Shown one piece after another: positions 9,472 to 21,100 of a DNA stretch of 64,000 nt; position 1 is the first letter of the stretch, and each line of letters begins with the position of its first letter. A program made the translations under genes and the position numbers. This DNA is from Bathymodiolus brooksi (lineage: Eukaryota > Mollusca > Bivalvia > Mytilida > Modiolidae), in NCBI GenBank assembly GCA_963680875.1, contig OY804583.1, positions 36,453,982 to 36,517,981 of the forward strand, read 5' to 3'. A model generated the notes under the pieces. That model saw only the letters and a list, made by a program, of their open reading frames with translations. It had not been told where the DNA came from and searched no databases.

Positions 9472-11118
9472 TCATTTACAACTATAAACTAATACAGTAG
9501 AACCGCCATTTATAATAATGAACAGTTTTGTAAAGTCATTGTTAAATGTTATACTCACTGGTCCGTCAACACCATCATGTTTACTTAATACTATGTCACG
9601 GAATGTTCCATCTGGTGACAACCTTTGTATGTTGCTTGATGACCTAAGATCACATATGTATACATGACCTTGTCGATCCACAGCCAGTCCATCACATCCT
9701 GATATATTGTAACTATATATAACTTGGCCATCTAAATCGATACAACACAAACTCTCTACCTGTCTTAACAACAATTGATCATTCCTTTCATTATACAATA
9801 CGTTGGAATTATAACCATCAATTGTTATCTTTCTTACACGAGATCCATCTGTATTTAAAATTAAAACTTTATCATCTCCACCGATGTAAATTTTGTCCTT
9901 TACAGCAGTGACACCTGTACACCATTCTCCTATCTTTATCTTTTTGTTCTTTGTATTGTTAGTGGTGTTGATAAATTGTATGGATTCCTCACGTGGAAGA
10001 GTAACTACTGCTTTATCTGTACATGGTACTGCAGAAATACAACAAGGTAGACTGGTAAATGATATTTCATCTTCATAGGTTGTGCAATCCTTGTATATAT
10101 ATACCTTTGGATTAGATGATACATAATTACAAAGTAGTAATTTGTTGTCAGAAGTGACAGCCATGTCTGTTAAATTGTATTGTTCGCCATGTTTTAGATT
10201 AACTTCACCTTCTTTTATGAATTCGGTCAGTGGTTTTCTTCTATCTTGTTGTACAAGTGGATGTCGTACTTTCATCGATTTATATTTAATAGGACAAGGT
10301 CGGGTAATTTGTGAAACTGAACCAATTGTTTCAATGTTGAAATTCTTAATTTCTTCAAACTCCATGTCAATTTCATTAATAGCAGACGTCATGTCATGAA
10401 TCTTGTGGTCTGTTTTCTGGGCGTTTGTTATTTGTTTTCGTAAAGCTAAAAATATTTGATTATTAGAGCCGTGGTGTTTAAGGAATTCTAATTCTTGTTT
10501 ATTTTCTTTTAAAACCGATGTTAATTCAGAAATTTCATGTTTTTCTCTCTTTATTTTCTCCTCATTTTTTTCCTGTACAGACTCTACTTCAGTTATTAAT
10601 CTTTCTTCAATGTCATCTGGATGTTTGAGTAGTTTTGATTTAGCTGCACTAATTTGTTTTATTATCAGAGACTTCTTCTGTTCCAGTAATTGTTTGTTAT
10701 CGTCTCTATTCCCTGCTATTTTCTGCAATGTTTTTGTCATATTATCTAGTTCTTTTAACGTATCGGAAAGTAAAGACGAATTTTTGACGTCCTTTGAAGC
10801 AAAATCTAAAAGTATAACAGTTGTACAAGAGCTATGGCTATCAGGAATACAAGCTCTACAGCATACAACATCATGTTGACTACAAAAATAATCAATCTGG
10901 ACGTCTGTGTGTATTTCACAGTTTATTTTAGAAGATGGTAGTATTCTTGCTCCTACCGATGACAAATCAATAACATGGTGAGAGCTTAACGATTTAAACC
11001 GTCGGTGTGATTCAGTGCATTTGGCACATAATTTTTGCTCGCATTCAGAACAATATTTTTCCGCATGTACAGTTTTGTTACTTTCTAAGCACAGATCACA
11101 TAAATCGGCTGAAGCCAT
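9472..11118 (-). CDS. RING-less TRIM-like protein: two B-boxes, coiled coil, C-terminal beta-propeller
   Basis: A complete single-exon ORF of 548 aa. B-box 1 lies at residues 7-48 (Cys7, Cys10, Cys23, Cys26, Cys31, Cys34, His38, His47/48). B-box 2 lies at 67-98 and fits C-x2-H-x8-C-x2-H-x4-C-x2-C-x4-H-x2-C exactly (Cys67, His70, Cys79, His82, Cys87, Cys90, His95, Cys98). Residues about 110-260 are Lys/Glu/Leu-rich and look like a long coiled coil. Residues about 310-548 have propeller-type repeats (LTDMAVTSDNKLLLC; GLAVDRQGHVYICD), similar to NHL or NHL-like six-bladed domains. There is no N-terminal RING finger, so ubiquitin ligase activity is not expected from this chain alone; a role in protein assembly or innate immune signalling is a family-based guess. 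The start at 11118 has A at -3 and G at +4, a good Kozak context. Single-exon B-box genes of this plan form large families in bivalves. No close neighbour gene is visible. The last ~35 codons are duplicated twice downstream. Confidence 0.9.
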   Translation of the reverse strand: MASADLCDLCLESNKTVHAEKYCSECEQKLCAKCTESHRRFKSLSSHHVIDLSSVGARILPSSKINCEIHTDVQIDYFCSQHDVVCCRACIPDSHSSCTTVILLDFASKDVKNSSLLSDTLKELDNMTKTLQKIAGNRDDNKQLLEQKKSLIIKQISAAKSKLLKHPDDIEERLITEVESVQEKNEEKIKREKHEISELTSVLKENKQELEFLKHHGSNNQIFLALRKQITNAQKTDHKIHDMTSAINEIDMEFEEIKNFNIETIGSVSQITRPCPIKYKSMKVRHPLVQQDRRKPLTEFIKEGEVNLKHGEQYNLTDMAVTSDNKLLLCNYVSSNPKVYIYKDCTTYEDEISFTSLPCCISAVPCTDKAVVTLPREESIQFINTTNNTKNKKIKIGEWCTGVTAVKDKIYIGGDDKVLILNTDGSRVRKITIDGYNSNVLYNERNDQLLLRQVESLCCIDLDGQVIYSYNISGCDGLAVDRQGHVYICDLRSSSNIQRLSPDGTFRDIVLSKHDGVDGPVSITFNNDFTKLFIIINGGSTVLVYSCK

Positions 11119-11458
11119 AATAGATCTACAAACAAAAATAGTCTGACATGAATTATTTTACTTAACACTTTGTTTTTCTTCAGTCTATTAATACTATTAT
11201 ACATGTAAGTAATAAAAAAGATTCTAATGAAGAAAAAAAAATGTTTTACACATAGGGAGGTCTTATATGTAGTATTTTGTCCTCAGTAGCCATTTTCACT
11301 AAAATTCGTGAGTATAGTCTTAACTTTTTCACTTAAGATCATCCTATAACAGTTCCAGCTTTCAATTTTAACTGAACTATGATTTTTCAGAAAACTTTAT
11401 AAATTTTTTTATTTAAATCTGAAAAATAATCCATTGATCTTACAATAGTGTGATGCCA
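11119..11458. other. 5' flank of the TRIM-like gene (promoter/5' UTR candidate)
   Basis: AT-rich sequence directly upstream of the minus-strand gene. No clear TATA box or initiator can be chosen with confidence because AT-rich motifs are common here. A noncoding first exon cannot be excluded. Confidence 0.35.
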
Positions 11459-11569
11459 GAGAAATGTATTAAGTTAAGGAGAATGCACTCCAAGTGTAGA
11501 TTCTTAAGAATAATCTATCAACAAGACCCGTAAGGGTCGAGTGTATTCTCTTACATAATACATTTCCAT
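11459..11569. repeat. Imperfect inverted repeat (foldback), about 110 bp
   Basis: The left arm 11461-11490 begins GAAATGTATTAAGTTAAGGA and ends GAATGCACTC. The right arm 11539-11567 begins GAGTGTATTCTCTTACATAA and ends TACATTTCC. The reverse complement of the right arm matches the left arm with a few mismatches and a small gap. Inside are two smaller palindromes: TTCTTAAGAA around 11501-11510, and a GACCC-GTAA-GGGTC hairpin at 11525-11538. It could be a MITE-like foldback element or a transcribed hairpin. No flanking target-site duplication is obvious. Confidence 0.6.
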
Positions 11570-11999
11570 CTGCAACTGTGTTTTCATTTTATATGTTTAC
11601 CCTTTTAATGTTTAGAAAGCCAAATGAGAAAACAATTAACAAAAATAAAACGATAATTTTGTATTGACATACGTACACAAAGTATTGGCGTATGTAAACA
11701 AATCCCTATATAATCAACCAAAACCATATTTTTTTCAAAAAAATATTGTGAAGTCGTATCTGGATAGACTTTAAAATTTTTTACACCAACACATTCGGAA
11801 TTGTCTATATTTTGATTGTTTAATTGCTCATTATGTTTATATGAGTGGTTTTTATTTGTACATAATTTAAACATGATTGTTAATTTTTAGGATTTATTTT
11901 TAGTTGAAATATATAGAAAGTCAATTTTATGTGTGTGCATCCGCATCCGGAATTCCTCGCGATTCTCTTTTATATTTAGATATTTCGAGGTCTTTGAAG
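11570..11999. other. AT-rich intergenic stretch, nothing convincing
   Basis: A minus-strand open frame of 89 codons (11605-11874) lies here. Its product is unrecognised, Asn/Ile/Phe-rich and without domain features, so it is probably chance. No RNA gene or tandem repeat is seen. Confidence 0.4.
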
Positions 12000-12190
12000 T
12001 CCCCCAAATGTTCAGATTGACAATAACCTATGCAATCAGTTCCTATCACCACTAACATTGTGAGTTCGAATCCCGCTCAGGCGAGGTGTACTCGATTCAA
12101 CATTATGTGACAAATTTTGCCAGTGACTTGCGGCAGGTCAGTGGTTTTCTCCGGTACTCCAGTTTACTCAATAAAAGTATTTCAAGTAAA
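12000..12190 (+). mobile_element. SINE copy (plus strand), 3' end decayed
   Basis: A B-box-like AGTTCGAATCC lies at 12063-12073 after CCACTAACATTGTG. It is followed by the body phrases GCCAGTGACTTGCGGCAGGT, CAGTGGTTTTCTCCGGTACT and CCAGTTTACTCAATAAAAGT. These match the order of a tRNA-related molluscan SINE head and body. The characteristic GCTGAAAT...GTTAAACACC tail is not recognisable here, so the copy is truncated or degraded. The 5' border is uncertain. Confidence 0.6.
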
Positions 12191-12454
12191 AAATCATCAG
12201 GCGAACCTTTGACATGTCTTGTTTTAGTTAATTGACAGTTGTTGCAAAAATGATTTTCAAATTAATTTTGTCAAAAACTGTCTAACTTGGATATTTTCAA
12301 CAACAATCTTTGAACGTCAATTAAATCATAGGGAAGACATCTAAATATATTAACCTATAGAACAGCATCACTTGGTTTTACTCCGTCTTAAAAGTAGACA
12401 TATCACGGATTGGTCAGTTGATAATATGAATGTCGCCATGATCCCAAACAGGAT
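12191..12454. other. Intergenic stretch, nothing recognised
   Basis: AT-rich sequence between two oppositely oriented SINE copies. No ORF, tandem repeat or RNA gene is apparent. Confidence 0.4.
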
Positions 12455-12823
12455 GTTGTTTGAGTGATTGAGTAAGTGATTCAGCAATTTTTCAGCTATA
12501 TCATTGCCAGAAAAAGTTAATTTTCAATAAGCTGATGATGAGATCCGCTTTGCTCTAGACCCACATGCCGAGTTGGATTTTAATAGGGGTAGCTCACTGA
12601 AACAACAGTCCAGGGACAGACATATCGCCCCACTCGGACACGTTATTCTGATTCCGAGCCAACCAGTAATTGCTCTTACTCATTAATGCTGCCTGCTTAG
12701 CGGAGAAGCAACAAATACTAATTTCATAGTATTTGATTTGATCCGATTGGGGCTCAAACCCACGATCTACCGCACTCGAAGAGAGTATACGCTAGAACCA
12801 TTACACCACCGATACGGTCAAAC
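12455..12823 (-). mobile_element. Near full-length tRNA-derived SINE (minus strand)
   Basis: Read on the minus strand, the head begins at about 12823 with GACCGTATCGGTGGTGTAAT. It includes an A-box-like TGGTGTAATGG and a B-box-like GGGTTTGAGCCCC about 40 bp later. The body follows (GGTTGGCTCGGAATCAGAAT; CGTGTCCGAGTGGGGCGATA). The tail is GATATAGCTGAAAAATTGCT, ending in ACTTACTCAATCACTCA near 12460. The order tRNA head, conserved body, A/C/T-simple tail is that of a widespread molluscan SINE. It seems different in body from the copies at 7036 and 12000. It creates a spurious plus-strand frame starting at 12738. Confidence 0.75.
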
Positions 12824-14004
12824 TTTATTTGTAATATTTTACTCAATCTTTATCATATATTTTACTCAAATGTTATTATATATTTTACTCAACTTTACTA
12901 AAAGATATCATGTAACAGCCATGTCTGTAAGTAATTTCTGCATTGTAGAAAATTATTTATTTTGTATTCTATATTTCAAAGAGTTCACACATGACTTAAT
13001 TTGAGAAAATGTGATGTATGATAATACATATCACCGCTAAGTGACATAAACAACTGAAAAAAAAAAACAAAAAAACTTAAATCTACCTTTTAAATCAATT
13101 ATGGGAAAACCCACACAGCGACATTCCGATCATTGTACCGTAAATAGTATGTCTTATATCTAGGACAAAATATTTGATCAAGGTTATTTGTATTTTCTCT
13201 TCTTGTCATAAGATTTTATTATATAAAGTTTAAAATATACTGACTTATATAAGACGGAAATAATCTGAAATAGTACGTGTTGCAGTTTTAAACAAAATTA
13301 TTTGCTTATTATTTTTTTCACTTTCGTTTTCCATTGCGTACAATGTTGTAAAAATTAAATATCTTGTAAAAGTTGACAAAACAAAATCTGTCATAAATAA
13401 ATGATGTTAATAATAAGTAAATTATGTTACCTTTGTGTTAATTCACTGTGAAAACATGTTGGTACCACTGAAATGACTGACCAGACAGTTGACTGCCGTG
13501 TGTGCACTTCCACCCATATCAGGTGATATCTAAGGGAGTTTAACTACTAAAACTCGATAGACACTGATGACGACGTTCGCTTATCTCCCCTGCTTCAAGG
13601 ACTAAATTAATATTTGTTTGCTCATTATTCTGAACAAATCTATATATATCCTATATAGTATTTAGAAATAGTATAAATGTATGCACATCTCTAATTAAAC
13701 TTGTTTTCGAGTCCCAATAATTATGGGTGTTATATCGTATTGAAATTTATCTTATTGTACAATATTTATTAATTAATAAAGATATGCTTCAGCTAATTAA
13801 GTAAGAATATCAATTGTGCATTACGGTGTAAAAAATATTAATTGCCAACATTTGGTTTGAGAGGTGATTTTTTTTAACTACGTAATTAGTAGGCCACCCT
13901 CCACCCCGCATTTTTTTTTTTATAAAATAAAACTGACATAACAATAACTGCAACACAAAGATAAATAATTTCTACACAAGATTACTGTATACAGCCTTAT
14001 GTGA
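12824..14004. other. AT-rich intergenic region, no gene recognised
   Basis: About 1.2 kb with homopolymer runs (A-rich at 13058-13077; T-rich at 13910-13921) and no open frame of note. TTTTACTCAA-type phrases repeat loosely at 12836-12895. No RNA gene, SINE head or tandem array is evident. Confidence 0.5.
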
Positions 14005-14115
14005 TACATGTGTTCAGTGTCTTGCGGAAGGTCGGTAGTTTTCTTCGGGTACCCACAATAAAACTGATCGCCGCTATAAAATTGAAATATTGTTTTTAAG
14101 TAGCATTAAACACCA
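14005..14115 (+). mobile_element. SINE 3' fragment (plus strand)
   Basis: Contains GTGTCTTGCGGAAGGTCGGT, GTTTTCTTCGGGTACC, CAATAAAACTGATCGCCGCT and a decayed GAAATATTG...GCATTAAACACC end. These are the body and tail phrases of the SINE type at 12000-12190. The tRNA-like head is missing, so this is a truncated copy. Confidence 0.65.
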
Positions 14116-14130
14116 TAACCCTAACCCAAA

Positions 14131-14404
14131 GTTTCAATGTGGTGTATGCAAGAAATGCGTGAGGAAAAACGAAATGGAATTCTTTGTGACGAATGAATAC
14201 AGTGACATTACGTAAAATGTATTAACATATTAAAATCAGAATTCGATATATTATCTAACTCAAACGAGAATTGAATTTTGTAAAAACTGCACATTGTCAA
14301 ATTCCTATACCAACGAAACTACTGTTAATGAAATAAACTCGAGTTATCTCTCTTTAAATGGTTCAACATGCAGTGAAATTAACCTCTCTAAAGAATGGAG
14401 TATA
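14131..14404. other. Intergenic stretch, nothing recognised
   Basis: AT-rich, no long ORF, no tandem repeat and no RNA gene seen. Confidence 0.4.
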
Positions 14405-14560
14405 TGGTTATGGCATTTAATGCCACGTTCAACAATATTTCAGCTATATCATGGCGGTCAGTTGTATTGGTGAAGGAAACTGGAGCCCCAAACTTGATCA
14501 TATACTATTGTATCGAATACACTTCGCCGTGAGTTTGAATAGAACCCACAACTCACTGAT
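14405..14560 (-). mobile_element. SINE fragment (minus strand) next to the satellite B edge
   Basis: On the minus strand the order is a weak B-box-like region (14535-14560), then CTCCAGTTTCCTTCACCAAT, ACAACTGACCGCCATGATAT and AGCTGAAATATTGTTGAACG, ending in TGGCATTAAATGCCATAACC. This is the standard SINE body and tail. It ends about 25 bp from the first satellite B edge unit. Confidence 0.65.
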
Positions 14561-14583
14561 TGCACAGATATTTGTAAATCCAA

Positions 14584-14651
14584 CTAAATCTGACCAATAA
14601 TCGTGACAAATGTCTGACTAAATCTGACCAATACTCGTGACAAATGTCTGA
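14584..14651 (+). repeat. Two 34 bp edge units of satellite B
   Basis: Units 14584-14617 and 14618-14651 read CTAAATCTGACCAATA then (A/C)TCGTGACAAATGTCTGA. They equal an 84 bp monomer lacking an internal 50 bp, joined between CTAAATNTGA and CCAATACTCGTG. The full 84 bp monomers begin immediately after, at 14652. The plus-strand frame of the main array is open back to a TGA at 14615-14617. Confidence 0.85.
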
Positions 14652-15659
14652 CTAAATATGATAATTACATGGTGATAGGTGATCTGAATTACGTCTTACT
14701 GTGTCCAATCACCAATACTCGTGACAAATGCCTGACTAAATACAACAATTACATGGTGATAGGTGATCTGAATTATGACTTACTGTGTTCAATCACCAAT
14801 ACTCGTGACAAATGTCTGACTAGATATGACAATTACATGATGATAGGTGATCTGAATTATGACTTACCGTGTTCAATCACCAATACTCGTGACAAATGTC
14901 TGACTAAATATGACAATTACATGGTGATAGGTGATCTGAATTATGACTTACTGTGTCCAATCACCAATACTCGTGACAAATATCTGACTAAATATGACAA
15001 TTACATGATGATAGGTGATCTGAATTATGACTTACTGTGTTCAATCACCAATACTCGTGACAAATGTCTGACTAAATATGACAATTACATGGTGATAGGT
15101 GATCTGAATTATGCCTTACTGTGTCCAATCACCAATACTCGTGACAAATGTCTGACTAAATATGATAATTACATGGCGATAGGTGATCTGAATTATTACT
15201 TACTGTGTCCAATCACCAATACTCGTGACAAATGTCTGACTAGATATGACAATTACATGATGATAGGTGATCTGAATTATGACTTACTGTGTTCAATCAC
15301 CAATACTCGTGACAAATGTCTGACTAAATATGACAATTACATGGTGATAGGTGATCTGAATTATGACTTAATGTGTTCAATCACAAATACTCGTGACAAA
15401 TGTCTGACTAAATATGACAATTACATGATGATAGGTGATCTGAATTATGACTTACTGTGTTCAATCACCAATACTCGTGACAAATGTCTGACTAAATATG
15501 ACAATTACATGGTGATAGGTGATCTGAATTACGTCTTACTGTGTCCAATCGCCAATACTCGTGACAACTGTCTGACTAAATATGACAATTACATGGTGAT
15601 AGGTGATCTGAATTACGTCTTACTGTGTCCAATCACCAATACCGGTGACAAATGTCTGA

Positions 15660-18110
15660 CTAAATATGACAATTACATGGTGATAGGTGATCTGAATTAT
15701 GACTTACTGTGTCCAATCACCAATACTCGTGACAAATGTCTGACTAAATATGACAATTACATGATGATAGGTGATCTGAATTATGACTTACTGTGTTCAA
15801 TCACCAATACTCGTGACAAATGTCTGACTAAATATGACAATTACATGGTGATAGGTGATCTGAATTATGACTTACTGTGTCCAATCACCAATACTCGTGA
15901 CAAATGTCTGACTAAATATGACAATTACATGGTGATAGGTGATCTGAATTATGACTTACTGTGTCCAATCACCAATACTCGTGACAAATGTCTGACTAAA
16001 TATGACAATTACATGATGATAGGTGATCTGAATAATGACTTGCTGTGTCCAATCACCAATATTCGTGACAAATGTCTGACTAAATATGACAATCACATGG
16101 TGATAGGTGATCTGAATTATGACTTACTGTGTCCAATCACCAACACTCGTGACAAATGTCTGACTAAATATGACAATTACATGGTGATAGGTGATCTGAA
16201 TTACGTCTTACTGTGTCCAATCACCAATACTCGTGACAAATGTCTGACTAAATATGACAATTACATGGTGATAGGTGATCTGAATTATGACTTACTGTGT
16301 CCAATCACCAATACTCGTGACAAATGTCTGACTAAATATGACAATTACATGGTGATAGGTGATCTGAATTATGACTTACTGTGTCCAATCACCAATACTC
16401 GTGACAAATGTCTGACTAAATATGACAATTACATGATGATAGGTGATCTGAATTATGACTTACTGTGTTCAATCACCAATACTCGTGACAAATGTCTGAC
16501 TAAATATGACAATTACATGGTGATAGGTGATCTGAATTATGACTTACTGTGTCCAATCACCAATACTCGTGACAAATGTCTGACTAAATATGACAATTAC
16601 ATGGTGATAGGTGATCTGAATTATGACTTACTGTGTCCAATCACCAATACTCGTGACAAATGTCAGACTAAATATGACAATTACATGATGATAGGTGATC
16701 TGAATTATGACTTGCTGTGTCCAATCACCAATATTCGTGACAAATGTCTGACTAAATATGACAATCACATGGTGATAGGTGATCTGAATTATGACTTACT
16801 GTGTCCAATCACCAACACTCGTGACAAATGTCTGACTAAATATGACAATTACATGGTGATAGGTGATCTGAATTACGTCTTACTGTGTCCAATCACCAAT
16901 ACTCGTGACAAATGTCTGACTAAATATGACAATTACATGGTGATAGGTGATCTGAATTATGACTTACTGTGTCCAATCACCAATACTCGTGACAAATGTC
17001 TGACTAAATATGACAATTACATGATGATAGGTGATCTGAATTATGACTTACTGTGTTCAATCACCAATACTCGTGACAAATGTCTGACTAAATATGACAA
17101 TTACATGGTGATAGGTGATCTGAATTATGACTTACTGTGTCCAATCACCAATACTCGTGACAAATGTCTGACTAAATATGACAATTACATGGTGATAGGT
17201 GATCTGAATTATGACTTACTGTGTCCAATCACCAATACTCGTGACAAATGTCTGACTAAATATGACAATTACATGATGATAGGTGATCTGAATTATGACT
17301 TGCTGTGTCCAATCACCAATATTCGTGACAAATGTCTGACTAAATATGACAATCACATGGTGATAGGTGATCTGAATTATGACTTACTGTGTCCAATCAC
17401 CAACACTCGTGACAAATGTCTGACTAAATATGACAATTACATGGTGATAGGTGATCTGAATTACGTCTTACTGTGTCCAATCACCAATACTCGTGACAAA
17501 TGTCTGACTAAATATGACAATTACATGGTGATAGGTGATCTGAATTATGACTTACTGTGTCCAATCACCAATACTCGTGACAAATGTCTGAATAAATATG
17601 ACAATTACATGATGATAGGTGATCTGAATTATGACTTACTGTGTTCAATCACCAATACTCGTGACAAATGTCTGACTAAATATGACAATTACATGGTGAT
17701 AGGTGATCTGAATTATGACTTACTGTGTCCAATCACCAATACTCGTGACAAATGTCTGACTAAATATGACAAATACATGGTGATAGGTGATCTGAATTAT
17801 GACTTACTGTGTCCAATCACCAATACTCGTGACAAATGTCTGACTAAATATGACAATTACATGATGATAGGTGATCTGAATTATGACTTGCTGTGTCCAA
17901 TCACCAATATTCGTGACAAATGTCTGACTAAATATGACAATCACATGGTGATAGGTGATCTGAATTATGACTTACTGTGTCCAATCACCAACACTCGTGA
18001 CAAATGTCTGACTAAATATGACAATTACATGGTGATAGGTGATCTGAATTATGTCTTACTGTGTCCAATCACCAATACTCGTGACAAATGTCTGACTAAA
18101 TATGACAATT
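15660..18110 (+). repeat. Satellite B zone 1: 7-8 monomer higher-order repeat
   Basis: The variant AATATTCGTGAC (Ile instead of Thr at residue 17), followed by a CAC (His) monomer, occurs at 16061, 16733, 17321 and 17909. The spacings are 672, 588 and 588 bp, or 8, 7 and 7 monomers. The monomers between these markers keep the same order of Val/Met and Pro/Ser variants. The outer borders are approximate. Confidence 0.85.
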
Positions 18111-21100
18111 ACATGATGATAGGTGATCTGAATTATGACTTACTGTGTCCAATCACCAATACTCGTGACAAATGTCTGACTAAATATGAAAATTACATGG
18201 TGATAGGTGATCTGAATTATAACTTGCTGTGTCCAATCACCAATACCCGTGACAAATGTCTGACTAAATATGACAATTACATGATGATAGGTGATCTGAC
18301 TTATCACTTACTGTGTCCAATCACAAATACTCGTGACAAATGTCTGACTAAATATGACAATTACATGATGATAGGTGATCTGAATTATGATTTACAGTGT
18401 CCAATCACCAATACTCGTGACAAATGTCTGACTCAATATGATAATTACATGGTGATAGGTGATCTGAATTACGTCTTACTGTGTCCAATCACCAATACTC
18501 GTGACAAATGTCTGACTAAATATGACAATTACATGGCGATAGGTGATCTGAATTATGACTTACTGTGTTCAATCACCAATACTCGTGACAAATGTCTGAC
18601 TCAATATGACAATTACATGGTGATAGGTGATCTCAATTATGACTTAATGTGTTCAATCACCAATACTCGTGACAAATGTCTGACTAAATATGACAATTAC
18701 ATGGTGATAGGTGATCTGAATTATGACTTACTGTGTTCAATCACCAATACTCGTGACAAATGTCTGACTAAATATGAAAATTACATGGTGATAGGTGATC
18801 TGAATTATGCCTTACCGTGTCCAATCACCAATACTCGTGACAAATGTCTGACTAAATATGACAATTACATGGCGATAGGTGATCTGATTTACGTCTTACT
18901 GTGTCCAATCGCCAATACTCGTGACAAATGTCTGACTAAATATGACAATTACATGGTGATAGGTGATCTGAATTATGACTTACTGTGTCCAATCACCAAT
19001 ACCCGTGACAAATGTCTGACTAAATATGACAATTACATGGTGATAGGTGATCTGAATTATGACTTGCTGTGTCCAATCACCAATACTCTTGGCAAATGTC
19101 TAACTAAATATGACAATTACATGGTGATAGGTGATCTGAATTACGTCTTACTGTGTCCAATCACCAATACTCGTGACAAATGTCTGACTAAATATGAAAA
19201 TTACATGGTGATAGGTGATCTGAATTATGACTTGCTGTGTCCAATCACCAATACTCGTGACAAATGTCAGACTAAATATGACAATCACATGGTGATAGGT
19301 GATCTGAATTATGACTTACTGTGTCCAATCACCATTACTCGTGACAAATGTCTGACTAAATATGACAATTACATGGTGATAGGTGATCTGAATTACGTCT
19401 TACTGTGTCCAATCGCCAATACTCGTGACAAATGTCAGACTAAATATGACAATTACATGGTGATAGGTGATCTGAATTACGTCTTACTGTGTCCAATCAC
19501 CAATACTCGTGACAAATGTCTGACTAAATATGACAATTACATGGTGATAGGTGATCTGAATTATGACTTACTGTGTCCAATCACCAATACTCGTGACAAA
19601 TGTCTGACTAAATATGACAATCACATGGTGATAGGTGATCTGAATTATGACTTACTGTGTCCAATCACCAACACTCGTGACAAATGTCTGACTAAATATG
19701 ACAATTACATGGTGATAGGTGATCTGAATTACGTCTTACTGTGTCCAATCACCAATACTCGTGACAAATGTCTGACTAGATATGACAATTACATGATGAT
19801 AGGTGATCTGAATTATGACTTACTGTGTTCAATCACCAATACTCGTGACAAATGTCTGACTAAATATGACAATTACATGGTGATAGGTGATCTGAATTAT
19901 GACTTAATGTGTTCAATCACAAATACTCGTGACAAATGTCTGACTAAATATGACAATTACATGATGATAGGTGATCTGCATTACGTCTTACTGTGTCCAA
20001 TCGCCAATACTCGTGACAACTGTCTGACTAAATATGACAATTACATGGTGATAGGTGATCTGAATTACGTCTTACTGTGTCCAATCACCAATACTCGTGA
20101 CAAATGTCTGACTAAATATGACAATTACATGGTGATAGGTGATCTGAATTATGACTTACTGTGTCCAATCACCAATACTCGTGACAAATGTCTGACTAAA
20201 TATGACAATTACATGATGATAGGTGATCTGAATTATGACTTACTGTGTCCAATCACCAATACTCGTGACAAATGTCTGACTAAATATGACAATTACATGG
20301 TGATAGGTGATCTGAATTATGACTTACTGTGTCCAATCACCAATACTCGTGACAAATGTCTGACTAAATATGACAATTACATGATGATAGGTGATCTGAA
20401 TTATGACTTGCTGTGTCCAATCACCAATACTCGTGACAAATGTCTGACTAAATATGACAATCACATGGTGATAGGTGATCTGAATTATGACTTACTGTGT
20501 CCAATCACCAACACTCGTGACAAATGTCTGACTAAATATGACAATTACATGGTGATAGGTGATCTGAATTATGTCTTACTGTGTCCAATCACCAATACTC
20601 GTGACAAATGTCTGACTAAATATGACAATTACATGATGATAGGTGATCTGAATTATGACTTACTGTGTCCAATCACCAATACTCGTGACAAATGTCTGAC
20701 TAAATATGAAAATTACATGGTGATAGGTGATCTGAATTATAACTTGCTGTGTCCAATCACCAATACCCGTGACAAATGTCTGACTAAATATGACAATTAC
20801 ATGATGATAGGTGATCTGAATTATCACTTACTGTGTCCAATCACAAATACTCGTGACAAATGTCTGACTAAATATGACAATTACATGGTGATAGGTGATC
20901 TGAATTATGACTTACAGTGTCCAATCACCAATACTCGTGACAAATGTCTGACTAAATATAACAATTACATGATGATAGGTGATCTGAATTATGACTTACT
21001 GTGTTCAATCACCAATACTCGTGACAAATGTCTGACTAAATATGATAATTACATGGTGATAGGTGATCTGAATTACGTCTTACTGTGTCCAATCACCAAT

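Noticed and set aside
9893..10879. Three plus-strand open frames of 61-89 codons
   Set aside because: They are antisense shadows of the TRIM-like gene.
11605..11874. 89-codon minus-strand open frame
   Set aside because: Composition is AT-driven, no family is recognised, and no supporting context exists.
12738..13004. 88-codon plus-strand open frame
   Set aside because: Its first third is the antisense of a SINE tRNA-like head; the rest is low-complexity Phe/Ile/Leu from AT-rich DNA.
14116..14127. Telomere-like TAACCCTAACCC
   Set aside because: Only two units, at the end of a decayed SINE tail; not a telomeric or interstitial telomere array.
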